Of a DNA stretch of 64,000 bases, positions 10,270 to 21,100 are shown piece by piece. Location: positions 2,728,001 to 2,792,000 of the forward strand of contig NZ_CP012898.1 of the NCBI RefSeq assembly GCF_001310225.1, read 5' to 3'. How positions within the stretch are numbered: the first letter of the stretch is position 1; each line of letters begins with the position of its first letter. Made by a program: the position numbers and the translations under genes. The notes below the pieces were generated by a model. The model did no database searches, had not been told where the DNA came from, and saw only the letters and a list, made by a program, of their open reading frames with translations. This stretch comes from Pseudalgibacter alginicilyticus (GTDB lineage Bacteria > Bacteroidota > Bacteroidia > Flavobacteriales > Flavobacteriaceae).

Positions 10270-11859
10270 TTATTCTACAACAACAGTTACAATACTTCGT
10301 GCTGGAATAGACCAAACAGTTGAATTATCGATGCTTTCTTTTGGCGATAAATTATCTGTTGATTCTGCTGAGGTTTGATATAGTTTACCTGAATAATTAG
10401 ATTTACCATCAATTTTTACATTAATTGGAATATCAATGGTTCGTTGATTTACTAATACTACAACATATTTTGAATCGTCTGGTTTTTTATACGCAGATAC
10501 TAATAAGCCATCAATAGATTGTTCAATAGATTTATTATCGGATCGGTTTAAGTTAATTCTTTGATATCCTTCTTTAATAAAGTATGAATAGTTTCCTAAA
10601 GCCCAAAGTAATTTAGAATCATATACTTCACCATCAAATTTATTTTCGTCTATATAAACTAAACCATCTTTATAGTCATAAGGACTTACGGCAATCCACC
10701 ATTGCCATGAGCTTGCATTCGCAACAGTTAAATCAGTATGAATAACTTTACCTAAATAGAGAGCGGGGTCGATACCTAAATCTCTACCATTTCCTTCTAC
10801 CTGTGAATTATTTTCAAGTAGACAATATTCTGACATCCAAAATTCAAGAGAACTATCTGTTTGTTGAATTTGATCTTTTACACCTTGGCGGGTATTAATT
10901 AAAGTGGTGTTTCCAGAGGTTGTATAATAGCTATGACCACAAATTTTATGTGCAATATTGTTTAAGTCTCCCACGTAATTGGAGGAACTTGCATCAAAAA
11001 ATTCTTGAATGTGAGAACCTCTTCCACTTTTATTAGAATCTTCGTATAGGTAGTTTAATTGTGCAGATTCTGCTATTTCAATTTTAGTATTTAAATTTTT
11101 GCTTTCAATTTTAGAATCTAAAATTTTAGTAATAGCTGCTATTTCAGAATTTAACCAAGGAGTACCTTCTTGTCCGCCTGTCCAATCCCATTGGGGTTCA
11201 TTAAAAGGAGAAATATAGTTAAAAGTAATGCCTTCATTGTCTCTAATGTTTTCAATAACATTGGCTAAAAAATCGGCATAACTATTATAATTAGCGGCAT
11301 CAAGGTTGGCTGAAGAACCGCCAGAAGAATGAGCTTTTCCATTTTTAGTAAGTACAATTGGAGGGCTGTTTGAAAAGGCAGTAAACTCATTAACACCTCT
11401 TTCTTTTGCTGCTTGCAAAAACCAACGTTGGCCTTCTTGCGCATCCCAATTATAACCACTAGAAGTTAAGAATGATTCAGCTCTACGCCATTCATCGCTT
11501 ATACCGCTATCACTTCCTTGTACATCGCTACCTCCACCAATATTAAAACGCCAAGTGCTTAAACCAATACCTTTTGGTTGTCCGTTATCATCAGTTTCAG
11601 AACTAAATAAATAATCAGCGATTTGATTTCGTTTTGCTAAAGGCCAGTTTTTTCCAACAAATTGTGTACTCCAAGCATCGGAAGCCCCAAAACTGTGTAT
11701 GGTTTGATAAACAGTTGAAGGTTTTAATGTGATGGTTAGATAATCTGAAGATGTTCCGCCACCATCCGATAAATCATCATTTGAGTTGGAACATGCCGCG
11801 ATGCTTAATACTAGCAATAATAAAATTGCTAATACATTATAAAGATTCTTATTTTTCAT
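10270..11859 (-). CDS. Glycoside hydrolase family 30 protein, possibly endo-beta-1,6-galactanase, lipoprotein
   Basis: 529 residues. Lipoprotein signal ending SIAAC (Cys23), then a short Ser/Asp/Gly-rich linker suited to surface display. A GH30 (beta/alpha)8 barrel follows, with the acid/base in SPFNEPQWDW (E221) and the nucleophile in FWMSEYCLL (E344), and a C-terminal beta-sandwich (about 430-529). FGASDAW and FSNSPPIVLTKNG resemble the beta-1,6-galactanase-type branch; with a GH2 beta-galactosidase beside it, cleavage of a beta-1,6-galactan (arabinogalactan-like) is my best guess. GH30 enzymes also cut beta-1,6-glucan, xylan and other beta-glycans, so the substrate is uncertain while the family is firm. 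Confidence 0.82.
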   Translation of the reverse strand: MKNKNLYNVLAILLLLVLSIAACSNSNDDLSDGGGTSSDYLTITLKPSTVYQTIHSFGASDAWSTQFVGKNWPLAKRNQIADYLFSSETDDNGQPKGIGLSTWRFNIGGGSDVQGSDSGISDEWRRAESFLTSSGYNWDAQEGQRWFLQAAKERGVNEFTAFSNSPPIVLTKNGKAHSSGGSSANLDAANYNSYADFLANVIENIRDNEGITFNYISPFNEPQWDWTGGQEGTPWLNSEIAAITKILDSKIESKNLNTKIEIAESAQLNYLYEDSNKSGRGSHIQEFFDASSSNYVGDLNNIAHKICGHSYYTTSGNTTLINTRQGVKDQIQQTDSSLEFWMSEYCLLENNSQVEGNGRDLGIDPALYLGKVIHTDLTVANASSWQWWIAVSPYDYKDGLVYIDENKFDGEVYDSKLLWALGNYSYFIKEGYQRINLNRSDNKSIEQSIDGLLVSAYKKPDDSKYVVVLVNQRTIDIPINVKIDGKSNYSGKLYQTSAESTDNLSPKESIDNSTVWSIPARSIVTVVVE

Positions 11860-11904
11860 ACTTTTTAGTAATGAGTGTTATAAATAGTAGTTTTGTTTGT
11901 TTGA

Positions 11905-11945
11905 TATAAAAGATGTTTATATGATAAATACAAACATCTTTTATA
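11905..11945 (-). promoter_or_regulatory. Intercistronic stem-loop between susD and the GH30 gene
   Basis: Perfect 14-base inverted repeat, arms 11905-11918 and 11932-11945, loop of 13 bases, starting eight bases beyond the susD stop. No T-run follows on the minus strand, so a role in mRNA 3'-end stability or processing fits better than termination. Confidence 0.6.
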
Positions 11946-11952
11946 CTAATTT

Positions 11953-13461
11953 TTAGTATTCAGGGTTTTGTGTTATTCGTCCCTGAGATAAATTAATTTC
12001 AGATATTGGTATAGGAAATAAAGTGTGTGCTTCTTCTTTATAATACTTACCTTCGTCATTTCCCGCATCATATTCATCTGTACTTTCATATAAATTGTAA
12101 TTCATGAAATTATTCATGGCATCAGTTAATCTATCACTTCTTTTTAAATCATAGTAACGGTGTCCTTCCATGGCTAATTCCATTCTTCTTTCGTTATATA
12201 TAGCTGTAATTAAACCTTGTCCGGTGGCTGAGATGTCGTCTAATCCAACTCTAGCTCTAACTTTGTTTAATGAAATTAATGCAGAGTTTTCGTCTGAATT
12301 ATAATATGCTGCTTCTGCATGCATTAATAATAAATCGGCATATCTTAATAAAATATGGTTTAAAGGTGATCTTTTATGTTCAGATTTTTCAGGACGATCT
12401 TCAGAATTTAAAAAGTATTTTCTATTAATTCTTCCAGACATATTTTCGGATGGTTGCGTATTGTATGAAGGATATTCTTCGTTGACATAGTCACCTTCTT
12501 TTATGATGGTATAATCTCGTCTAGGGTCATCTCCCATAAAATTATCTAAATGACTACTTGGAGTGGCAAATCCCCAACCTCCATCAGCTCTACTTCGAGT
12601 TAACACGGGTAGAGCATTACCAGTGTCATAAAGGTCATTATATGAGTTTTGGATTTCGAAGATGGAACCATTGCCATTTGGGTTTGCTACGCTCCATACA
12701 TCTTGAAATGCATCGTTTAAATTATATTCATTAGAGATAATTACTTCATTGGCTAAATTTTGAGCATCTATATAATTTTTTTGATACAGTGCTGCTTTTG
12801 CCAAATAAGCAATGGCGGCTCCTTTGGTAGCTCTTCCTTTGTCTGCTGAAGCTTGTTCTGATTTTAAAGGTAAATAATTTAAGGCATCATTTAAATCGCT
12901 TTCAATTAGTGCCCAAACTTCGGCTTCTGTAGCTCTTTCTAGGTTTGCGTCGCTTACAGATATTGGCTCTGTTAGTAAAGGAACTCCTCCCCAATTTTTT
13001 ACTAATTCAAAATAAAAAACGGCACGTAAAAACTTGGCTTCTGATACAAGAGCATTTATTTCTTCATCTGTAATTGGAGCTTCTGGAATTCTTGCAATAG
13101 CAAGGTTGGTTCTAAATATTCCTTGGTAGGTATACCTCCACTTACTATCTAACCATTCGTTTGAGGATGTAATGTTAAAATCGGCTAAGTTTCCAAAATC
13201 TCTTTGGTCGCCTTCATTAGAATTTCCTTTAAACGCATCATCAGAGCAAATATCTCCAACTAACCAAAAGAAATCTGTTTCCCACCAGTCTTGTGGACTT
13301 AAAGAAGCATAACAGCCCAAGATAGCCTTATTGCTTTCGGTATAATTAGAGTAGTATGTATCTAAATTTTGTTTTCCTGTTATTTCGTTATCTATATAGT
13401 CTGAACAAGAAATGATGTTAGAACCTATAAAAAGAAATAGTATATATTTAATAATTTTCAT
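11953..13461 (-). CDS. susD: SusD/RagB family glycan-binding outer membrane lipoprotein
   Basis: The surface lipoprotein that caps the SusC channel and delivers oligosaccharides. The lipoprotein signal MKIIKYILFLFIGSNIISC ends at Cys19, which is why the second ATG (13461) is preferred over the ATG three codons earlier (13470). The N-terminal SusD-like part has TPR helices (SEAKFLRAVFYFELVKNWGG, a family hallmark), and the C-terminal RagB/SusD domain ends with LRYADLLLMHAEA, NKVRARVG, NERRMELAMEGHRYYDLKR and FPIP, all signature segments. About 502 residues, normal. It begins 17 bases after the susC stop. Confidence 0.95.
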   Translation of the reverse strand: MKIIKYILFLFIGSNIISCSDYIDNEITGKQNLDTYYSNYTESNKAILGCYASLSPQDWWETDFFWLVGDICSDDAFKGNSNEGDQRDFGNLADFNITSSNEWLDSKWRYTYQGIFRTNLAIARIPEAPITDEEINALVSEAKFLRAVFYFELVKNWGGVPLLTEPISVSDANLERATEAEVWALIESDLNDALNYLPLKSEQASADKGRATKGAAIAYLAKAALYQKNYIDAQNLANEVIISNEYNLNDAFQDVWSVANPNGNGSIFEIQNSYNDLYDTGNALPVLTRSRADGGWGFATPSSHLDNFMGDDPRRDYTIIKEGDYVNEEYPSYNTQPSENMSGRINRKYFLNSEDRPEKSEHKRSPLNHILLRYADLLLMHAEAAYYNSDENSALISLNKVRARVGLDDISATGQGLITAIYNERRMELAMEGHRYYDLKRSDRLTDAMNNFMNYNLYESTDEYDAGNDEGKYYKEEAHTLFPIPISEINLSQGRITQNPEY

Positions 13462-13478
13462 TGTGTACATTTTTAAAA

Positions 13479-16400
13479 TTAAAACGATAAGTTAACACCA
13501 ATATTAAAAGTTTTTGGTAAGGGGTAGTGTCCCCAATCAATACCACTTTCTGTAGCTGATCCACTAATATCTGGGTCTAAACCACTAAAGGACGTTAAAG
13601 TAAATAAGTTTTCACCACTCATATAAATTCGGGCTCTTGTAAAGCCTAAGCTTTTAATAATGTTATCATTTAATGTATAGCCTAATTGTAAATTAGTGAG
13701 TCTAATAAATGATCCGTCTTCAATATAGTAGTCAGAATATCTAAAGTTTTGATTTGGATCATCATTTGATAAACGAGGTTGAGAGTTTGTAGAACCTTCT
13801 CCACTCCATGCTTTATCTAATAAACCAGCATACGAGTTATAAGTGCCACTGCCACTCATTAAATATGGGTTTAAGGCATTTAACATATCATTTCCATATT
13901 TACCTGTAAACAAAGCGCTTAAGTCAAAATTGTCGTAATTGAATTGCATATTAAATCCAAAAGAAAAATCTGGAGTAGGGTCTCCAATAACTTCTCTGTC
14001 ATCATCATCTAAAGTTCCATCACCATTTAAATCTTTAAATCTAAAATCACCTGGCTGTGCATAAGGTTGAATAATATTCCCCGAGTTATCAGAATGGCTA
14101 TTAATTTCTGTTTGATTTTGGAATATGCCATCTGTTACAAAACCATAAAATAAACCAGGAGTTTGACCTTCTGCCGTGTATGTTAAGCTATTTAAGCGTT
14201 GATGATTTCCACTCCATATAGCTTCTCCATCTGCTAATTCAACTACTTTAGCATTGTAACTTGATAAATTTAGTGTAAATGAAGATTTCAATTTATTAAT
14301 TTGTTTTTTGTAAGTTATACCTAAATCGAAACCTTTTGTTTCAAAGCTACCAACATTAGCCCATTGAGAGTCGTATCCTGAGCCTAAGTATGCAGGAATG
14401 CTTTTGGCCATTAACATATCGTGAGTGGTTCTTTTATAAACATCAAAATTTAAATTTAAACTGTTGTTAAAGAGCCCTAAATCAATACCAAAATTTAAAT
14501 CCTCTACTGTTTCCCATTGAATTGACGGGTTGCCTACGTTTTCAGGAGCTGTTCCTAAAACAATATCTTGATTGTCACCTAAGGTATAGTACTCGTCGCC
14601 TATGGTGGTTAGTTTTGCATTTGCCGGAATAGAATTTCTGTTGTCATTTCCAATTTGGCCCCATCCTACACGGGTTTTTAATAAATTAATCCAGGATATA
14701 TCCTGCATAAAATCTTCATTAGAGGCTACCCAAGCTCCAGATACAGAAGGGAATATGCCCCATTTGTTGCCGTTAGGAAAAATGCTTGAGCCATCTGCCC
14801 TTACCGTGGCTGTTAGTAAATATTTACTTTTGTAAGAGTAGTTTCCACGTCCTATATAGGATATTAAGCTGTATTTTTCATTATTTCCTGTAGTGATAAA
14901 GCCTTCAGTTGCAGCATCAAGATATCTTAAATCTGGGTGGTTACTGGGTATGTTTTCACCTGTGCCACTTAGTGTTTTTTCTGTTTGAGATTCTAAAATA
15001 ACACCACCTAAAAGATTAAAGCTATGATTGCCTATTTCTTTATTGTAGTTAACAGTATTATTCCAAGTTGTATTTAATTTATTATTATGAGTTCTTCCAA
15101 CAGCATTTACTTCTAATTTGTCATTTTCTTCTATATAATAATCTGGAGAAAACCAATTGTTTTCCCACGCACTATAATAAATACTAAATTGAGATTTAAA
15201 GCTAAGTCCATTAAGGACTTCCAAATTTACATAGAAGTTTCCTACTGCTCTAGAGTATTCAGTATCGTTATAAGTTCTTGCTAATTGTCCTATTGCATTT
15301 GGGACATCTGTAATAGTTGGAGAAAAAATGCTGTACTCATTTAGCCCTTCTCTTTCATAGGTAGCTAAATATGGGCTTGTAACAGGTTCCAATCTATGGG
15401 CGTTCCACACTAAGTCTGGTCCGTTTTCAGTTTTTGAGTTAGCAAATGTAAAGTTTTCTCCAATGGTAATTTTATCGCTTAACTTGTATTCGGTATTTAA
15501 ACGAGCAGTAACCCTATTAAAATCACTTCCTTTTACAATACCTTCTTGATCTTGGTAAGAAATACTTGATGATATTTTAATGTCTTCAGTGGCTTTTGCA
15601 ATAGATAAATTGGCGTTGTAAATTGCTGTACTTTGTGTAATTTCATTCCACCAATTGGTTCCATTGCCTAAAGATTCTGGATCGGAATAAATTAAATTTC
15701 CACCATCATTTAAACTTGCAGCATTTAAAATATTAGCATACTCGGTAGCGCTAGCTAAATTTGGATTTTTTGCTACAGATTGTATACCTGTATAAGCATC
15801 AAAAGAAACAATTACTTTATTTGTTTTAGCTTGTTTAGTTCGAATTATGACAACTCCGTTTGAAGCCCTAGAACCAAATATTGCTGAAGCAGATGCGTCT
15901 TTTAAAACCTGAACACTTTCAATATCTTGAGGTGATAAAAAGTTAATATCATCTAATGGTACATCATCAACGACATATAAAGGTGTATTGTCTCCTAAAG
16001 TTGAAATACCACGGATAGTAATTGTTGAAGAAGCTCCAGGTTTACCGCCGTTTGAAGATACCTGAACACCTGGTAATTGCCCTGATAGGGCATCTTGAAT
16101 ATTGGAGACAACTCTTTTTGAGAGTTCATCTCCTTTAACGGTTGAAATGGCACTCGTTAAATCTTTCTTTTTTATAGATCCATAACCTATTAATACAACT
16201 TCATTTAATTCTTCTGTACTTTCTAATAAAGAAACATTTATTGTAGATGCGTTTCCTATAATAACTTCTTGAGATAAAAAACCTATATATGAAAAAACTA
16301 AAGTGTCTGTATTGTTTGCAGAAATAGAAAAATTTCCGTCAAAATCTGTTACAACGCCTTTTGATGTCCCTTTTAATAAAACGGTAACACCAGGCATTGG

Positions 16401-16514
16401 CTCTCCGCTTGAACTTACTGTTCCAGTTATTTGTTTTTCTTGAGCGAATATTGAACCTCCTATGAGTAAAAATATACTCAAAATTAAAGAAGGGAATGTT
16501 TTTATTAGCTTCAT
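13479..16514 (-). CDS. susC: SusC/RagA family TonB-linked outer membrane transporter
   Basis: 1011 residues: signal peptide ending IFAQ (cleavage near 25), a carboxypeptidase-D-like regulatory domain (about 27-110: ITGTVSSSGEPMPGVTVLLKGTSKGVVTDFDG), the TonB-dependent plug (about 115-230, with LIGYGSIKKKDLTSAIS and PLYVVDDVPL), and a 22-strand barrel ending in Phe. It imports oligosaccharides across the outer membrane with energy from TonB-ExbBD. It pairs with the SusD gene just downstream, and an 88-base gap containing a long hairpin separates it from the SusE/F-like gene upstream. Length and motifs are complete. Confidence 0.96.
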   Translation of the reverse strand: MKLIKTFPSLILSIFLLIGGSIFAQEKQITGTVSSSGEPMPGVTVLLKGTSKGVVTDFDGNFSISANNTDTLVFSYIGFLSQEVIIGNASTINVSLLESTEELNEVVLIGYGSIKKKDLTSAISTVKGDELSKRVVSNIQDALSGQLPGVQVSSNGGKPGASSTITIRGISTLGDNTPLYVVDDVPLDDINFLSPQDIESVQVLKDASASAIFGSRASNGVVIIRTKQAKTNKVIVSFDAYTGIQSVAKNPNLASATEYANILNAASLNDGGNLIYSDPESLGNGTNWWNEITQSTAIYNANLSIAKATEDIKISSSISYQDQEGIVKGSDFNRVTARLNTEYKLSDKITIGENFTFANSKTENGPDLVWNAHRLEPVTSPYLATYEREGLNEYSIFSPTITDVPNAIGQLARTYNDTEYSRAVGNFYVNLEVLNGLSFKSQFSIYYSAWENNWFSPDYYIEENDKLEVNAVGRTHNNKLNTTWNNTVNYNKEIGNHSFNLLGGVILESQTEKTLSGTGENIPSNHPDLRYLDAATEGFITTGNNEKYSLISYIGRGNYSYKSKYLLTATVRADGSSIFPNGNKWGIFPSVSGAWVASNEDFMQDISWINLLKTRVGWGQIGNDNRNSIPANAKLTTIGDEYYTLGDNQDIVLGTAPENVGNPSIQWETVEDLNFGIDLGLFNNSLNLNFDVYKRTTHDMLMAKSIPAYLGSGYDSQWANVGSFETKGFDLGITYKKQINKLKSSFTLNLSSYNAKVVELADGEAIWSGNHQRLNSLTYTAEGQTPGLFYGFVTDGIFQNQTEINSHSDNSGNIIQPYAQPGDFRFKDLNGDGTLDDDDREVIGDPTPDFSFGFNMQFNYDNFDLSALFTGKYGNDMLNALNPYLMSGSGTYNSYAGLLDKAWSGEGSTNSQPRLSNDDPNQNFRYSDYYIEDGSFIRLTNLQLGYTLNDNIIKSLGFTRARIYMSGENLFTLTSFSGLDPDISGSATESGIDWGHYPLPKTFNIGVNLSF

Positions 16515-16550
16515 AAATGTATGATTTAGTTTTATTTATTTTTTATTTTT

Positions 16551-16599
16551 TTAATATCCTATTTCGAAAATACTTGATGTTTTCGAAATAGGATATTAA
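16551..16599 (-). promoter_or_regulatory. Intercistronic 20-bp perfect stem-loop upstream of susC
   Basis: Arms 16551-16570 and 16580-16599 are exact reverse complements around a nine-base loop, four bases past the stop of the SusE/F-like gene. On the transcribed strand it is followed by A-rich sequence, not a T-run, so it is not a classical terminator. A stabilising, processing or attenuating element is likelier. Confidence 0.65.
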
Positions 16600-16602
16600 A
16601 GT

Positions 16603-17982
16603 CTAATTGTATTGGTGAATAGTTGCTCTTAATAAAAAGTAGTCGAACGTGATGGTGTATGTTCCTGCTTGATTCTTAAATTTAAGATCTTGTGATCCAT
16701 CTCCTGTTTTACATTTAATATAATTTACGGGTAAAATAGTTTCTCCACCAACTTCAAAACCACAATCAAAAGGCGACCAACCATCTGTTTGTCCAATAAA
16801 TTTTAATGAAGTATCTTCTGTTATTTCAACATTAATTGTAAAAACATAGGGATTTCCGTTACTATCTTTTTCCATAGGAATGGCATCAGCAGGGTTCCAA
16901 TCTAAATCATACCCAGCAAATCCATTACCCATTAAATACATATTTTCTTTTACATCAACATCTACTTCCATTTTTTCGTAAGTATATTCCAGTGTATAAG
17001 GGTTAAATTCTACATGATAGTAGCCTTCTTCAGGAAATTCAATAGTACCACTGTCTTGTGAATTAATGATTTTAGAACTGTCGTTTGGATCTGTACCCCA
17101 ATTATTAGGTTCCCAATCTAGTTGACCAATGAATTTTACACCATTACCCATGGTATAGTAAAACTCTAAAACAAACCAATCATTATTATCTGGATTTTTC
17201 CACATTTCAGTTGCTTTGCTAGGGTCCCATTCATACCATGTAGAAGTGCCAACAGCATACATATTGAATATTTCATCTTTTTCGCCAACAAGAATTGTGG
17301 AGTATACTGTGGTAGTATTTCCCGTTTTATCAATACCAGTAGCAGTAAACTCAATTGCACCAGATATTCCTGTTAAAGGTATTTCAACTGAATCAGTAAA
17401 GTTGTAGTTAAGAGTATTATCTGGCATTTTTAACTTAACTTCATAATCTAAGCTTTCAGTTTTTACAATAATAGAATCAAGCACTTTATTATCAGAAAAA
17501 GCTATGTTTAATTCAACTAAATCACCAACAGTATTAGAAGAGCCGCTAATTGGCGATATAAAAGCTACTTGCGGCAATGTCGTGTCATAATCTAAAGATA
17601 CAATTACATCATAAGTTGTAATGTTTCCTGCAATATCTGTAGCTGAAATTTTTATAGTATGTGAACTATTTGGTTCTTCTTCTTCAGGTACTAAAAATTT
17701 ATAATTTAAGTTATATTCTTTTAAAGGTTCGTCAAATGTGATGTTTTTGTCTACATACCAATTATCGTAATTAATGTTTATGTTTTCAATACCATTATCA
17801 TCAGAAATGGTTCCTTCAAAAATGAACTCTAATCCGGGAGCCGAGCTGATACTCGTTATTAAATTAGAAAAATTAGGATTTGTAGCATCATTTATTTCAT
17901 TATCATCATCGCATGATAAAAAAATAAAAAATGAAAAAAATACAGTGGATAAAAATATCCGTAAGGATTGTTTAGTTATCAT
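16603..17982 (-). CDS. SusE/SusF-like glycan-binding outer membrane lipoprotein
   Basis: 459 residues. The lipoprotein signal ends FIFLSC (Cys24) followed by DDDNE, an acidic surface-export type sequence. Then come two Ig/cadherin-like beta domains (about 35-230, with SATDIAGN and TATGIDKTGN) and two tandem carbohydrate-binding modules of SusE/F type: about 238-345 (YAVGTSTWYEWDPSKATEM...FIGQLDW) and about 348-459 (YLMGNGFAGYDLDWNPADAIPM...FIGQTDGW). Trp residues in these repeats are probable sugar contacts. It is the first gene of the operon, ahead of susC, whereas SusE/F genes usually follow susD. A glycan-sensing or capture role is inferred. Confidence 0.8.
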   Translation of the reverse strand: MITKQSLRIFLSTVFFSFFIFLSCDDDNEINDATNPNFSNLITSISSAPGLEFIFEGTISDDNGIENININYDNWYVDKNITFDEPLKEYNLNYKFLVPEEEEPNSSHTIKISATDIAGNITTYDVIVSLDYDTTLPQVAFISPISGSSNTVGDLVELNIAFSDNKVLDSIIVKTESLDYEVKLKMPDNTLNYNFTDSVEIPLTGISGAIEFTATGIDKTGNTTTVYSTILVGEKDEIFNMYAVGTSTWYEWDPSKATEMWKNPDNNDWFVLEFYYTMGNGVKFIGQLDWEPNNWGTDPNDSSKIINSQDSGTIEFPEEGYYHVEFNPYTLEYTYEKMEVDVDVKENMYLMGNGFAGYDLDWNPADAIPMEKDSNGNPYVFTINVEITEDTSLKFIGQTDGWSPFDCGFEVGGETILPVNYIKCKTGDGSQDLKFKNQAGTYTITFDYFLLRATIHQYN

Positions 17983-18051
17983 TTTAAAAAATTTAGTTTA
18001 GAAATTTAATAGGATAAAACTAATGATATTGTATGTTTAGCTAGAGGTGAA

Positions 18052-18105
18052 ATTTGCTCAAAAATAAGGTGCTATTTGCTCAAATTAGTGGTTATTTCGC
18101 TGAAA
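18052..18105. promoter_or_regulatory. Three phased repeats in the HTCS/PUL divergent promoter region (candidate operator)
   Basis: ATTTGCTCAAA occurs at 18052-18062 and again, identically, at 18074-18084; a related ATTTCGCTGAAA sits at 18094-18105. Start-to-start distances are 22 and 20 bases, about two helical turns each, so all three would lie on one DNA face. Each unit is itself a short dyad (TTTG..CAAA or TTTC...GAAA). They lie 70-123 bases upstream of the SusE/F-like start and 52-105 bases upstream of the HTCS start. The HTCS C-terminal AraC-type domain is the obvious candidate binder. Confidence 0.6.
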
Positions 18106-18156
18106 TTGCTATTATTGAATTAGATTTGTGGTTTTTAATAAAAAAAAATTGAAGTA

Positions 18157-21100
18157 TTGAGTAATTCGAAATTTATAATTAATTTTTTCATAATAGTTGG
18201 TAAAAAAATAACATTAATTACATTATTAGTAATTAATGTCAATTTATTTGCTCAAGATAAATTGCCGCCAAAATTAAAATTCAATACAATTTCAGTAGAA
18301 GATGGTCTACCAAATAATATTGTTAATGCTATTGTTCAAGACTCTGTTGGACATATTTGGATTGCTACTAACGATGGCTTATGTAGATTTGATGGTGAAA
18401 ATTATAAAATATTTAGACATTCCATAGAAAACAAAAATTCAATTTCTAATAATTTCATTCAATCTTTATTTGTTGATAGTAAGGGTGATTTGTGGATTAT
18501 GACAGATCAAGGATTAAATATGTTTGATATTAGTACAGAATTATTTGAAGTTTATTTAGCTAATGGAAATAGTGGTCTTAGCCATAACAGTATTACATCC
18601 ATGGTTGAAAGACGAAACGGAGAATACATTATTGGTACTTATGGAGGTGGGGTAAATATTTTAAAAAATGGAAAATTTATACAGAACTATAAGCAAGGAG
18701 ACTACTCTGGTATTTCTTCAAACTTAATATCATCTCTTCAAATACAAAATGATAGTATTTTGTGGGTTGGCAATTGGAAAGACGGCTTGAATAAAATTAA
18801 TTTAGAGTCAGACAAAGTAACAAATTTTAGTTACGGCCTTAATCAAATAACTTCTTCAGGAGGCATTAATGCTTTATATTTAGATGCTGAAGATTATTTA
18901 TGGATTGGAACCAATGCAGGTTTAACAATTTACAACACAAAAAAGGATGAGTTTTTTAAAATTAATTCTGAAAAATCTACTACATTTTCAGATAACGACA
19001 TTTTAAGCATTTTTGAGGATAATGATGGTGCTATTTGGTTAGGAACCCGAAATGCTGGAATTATAAAAGGTAATAGAAAAGAAATCCTTTCTAAAAAAGA
19101 GAAGCATATTTTTGTTAATTACTTGCCAAATAATTTTGATGATAGTGTTAATTACCGCTCGATTAGTTCTTTTTATCAAGATAATCAGAATAATATATGG
19201 ATAGGAACTCATTTATTGGGAGTTAATATTGTTAACCCCAAAGGCGAGAACTTTCGATTTTACAACAATCTGGCTAAAGACGATAGTAAATCAAGTACCA
19301 AAAGCACTTGGGGAATTACTGAAGATATTAATAATAATATATGGGTAGGAACAGATGGGGGCGGTTTGTATAAATTCAATCCATTTACTAATAACATAGC
19401 ATACTTTTTGTCAGATCCTTTAGACAAAAATTCTATTAGTGATAATGCCATTTTAAGTTCTTGTTTTGATAGTAATGGTAATTTATGGATTGGAACTTAT
19501 GCAGGGGGCTTAAATGTAATGAAATCAGGAACAAAAAACTTCAAACACTATAAAAAAGGGCTTTCAAATAGAAACTTAAATAGTAATGATATCCGTGTAA
19601 TTTTTGAAGATAGCAAAAAGCGCATTTGGATTGGAACCAATGGTGGTGGATTACATGTTTATAGGCCTGAAACAGATGATTTTACTTTTATATCTGAAGT
19701 AGGTTGGTTAGATATTAGAGCTATAACTGAAGATTTAAATGGAAACTTATGGATTGGCACTTTTGGAAATGGAATTTTATCGTTTAATTATGAAAAAAAT
19801 ATAATTGAAACATATCCAGAGTATGATAACCTTAAGGCACATATTGTGTTTGATATTGAATGTGTTTCTGAAGAAGATTTATGGATTGCTACACGATTTA
19901 AAGGCCTAATACATTTCAATTTAAAAAATAGAAAGATAAAACAATATACAGAAAATAATGGTCTTTCTAATAACACGGTTAAAGCCATAGTTGTAGAGTC
20001 TAAAACAAAATTACTATTAAGTACAAATGATGGAGTAAACTTATTTAATATTGAAAAGGAAACGTTTGATAGTTTTGTTTCTGCAAATGGTGTAAGAATA
20101 GGTTCATTTAACGATAATTCTGGATTTATTTCAAAAAATGGCTATGCTGTTTTTGGAGGTATTAACGGATTAAATGTTTTTTATCCTGATGAAATTTATA
20201 AAGACTTTAACCCCTTAAAAATTATATTTACAGATTTCAAATTATTTAATAAATCTATTGAGGTAAGTAGTGAAGTTAATGAAACCCCTTTAAAACAAAG
20301 TCTTTCTAAAACAAATGAGATTGAATTAAATCATGATCAAGATGTTATAACAATTGAATATGCTGCACTTAACTTTCCAAGTTCAAAAGGAATCAACTAT
20401 GAATATATTTTAGAAAACTATGATACGCATTGGAATAAAGTAGGAGATAACACATCGGCAACATACAGAAACTTATCACACGGTTCCTATATTTTTAAAG
20501 TAAAATTAGCTCATGATACAGAAAATAGTAATGAGCAAATAACCCAACTTAAAATAATTATTCAACCACCATTTTGGTTAACCTGGCAAGCTATTTTAGT
20601 GTATATTATAAGTATATCATGTATTATTTTTATTTTTTTAAAATATTATGCAGATCAAATTAAACTTCAAAATTCACTTTATTATACTCAAATTTTAAGA
20701 GAACAAGAAAAAGATTTAAATAAAGAACGATTTAGATTTTTCACAAATTTTTCACATGAACTTAGAACACCTTTAACTTTAATATTAGGTCCTATTACCG
20801 ACATACTTAGCGAAGGGAGAAAAAATGAAAACACAAGTAAATTAGAATTGATTAAAAGAAATTCTCAAATTTTATTAGAACTTATTAATAAAATGCTTGA
20901 ATTTAGAAAATCTGAATCTGAACATAACCATTTAGAAGTTGGTTACTATAATTTCACTAATTTTTTGAAAGAAGTTTTAAGCAATTTTAAATTTTATGCT
21001 GTTGAAAAAGAAATTAAATTTAATACTGAAATAGACAAAGATTACCATGCTTGGTTTGATTATAAAAAAATACAACTCGTAATTTTTAACTTGTTATCAA

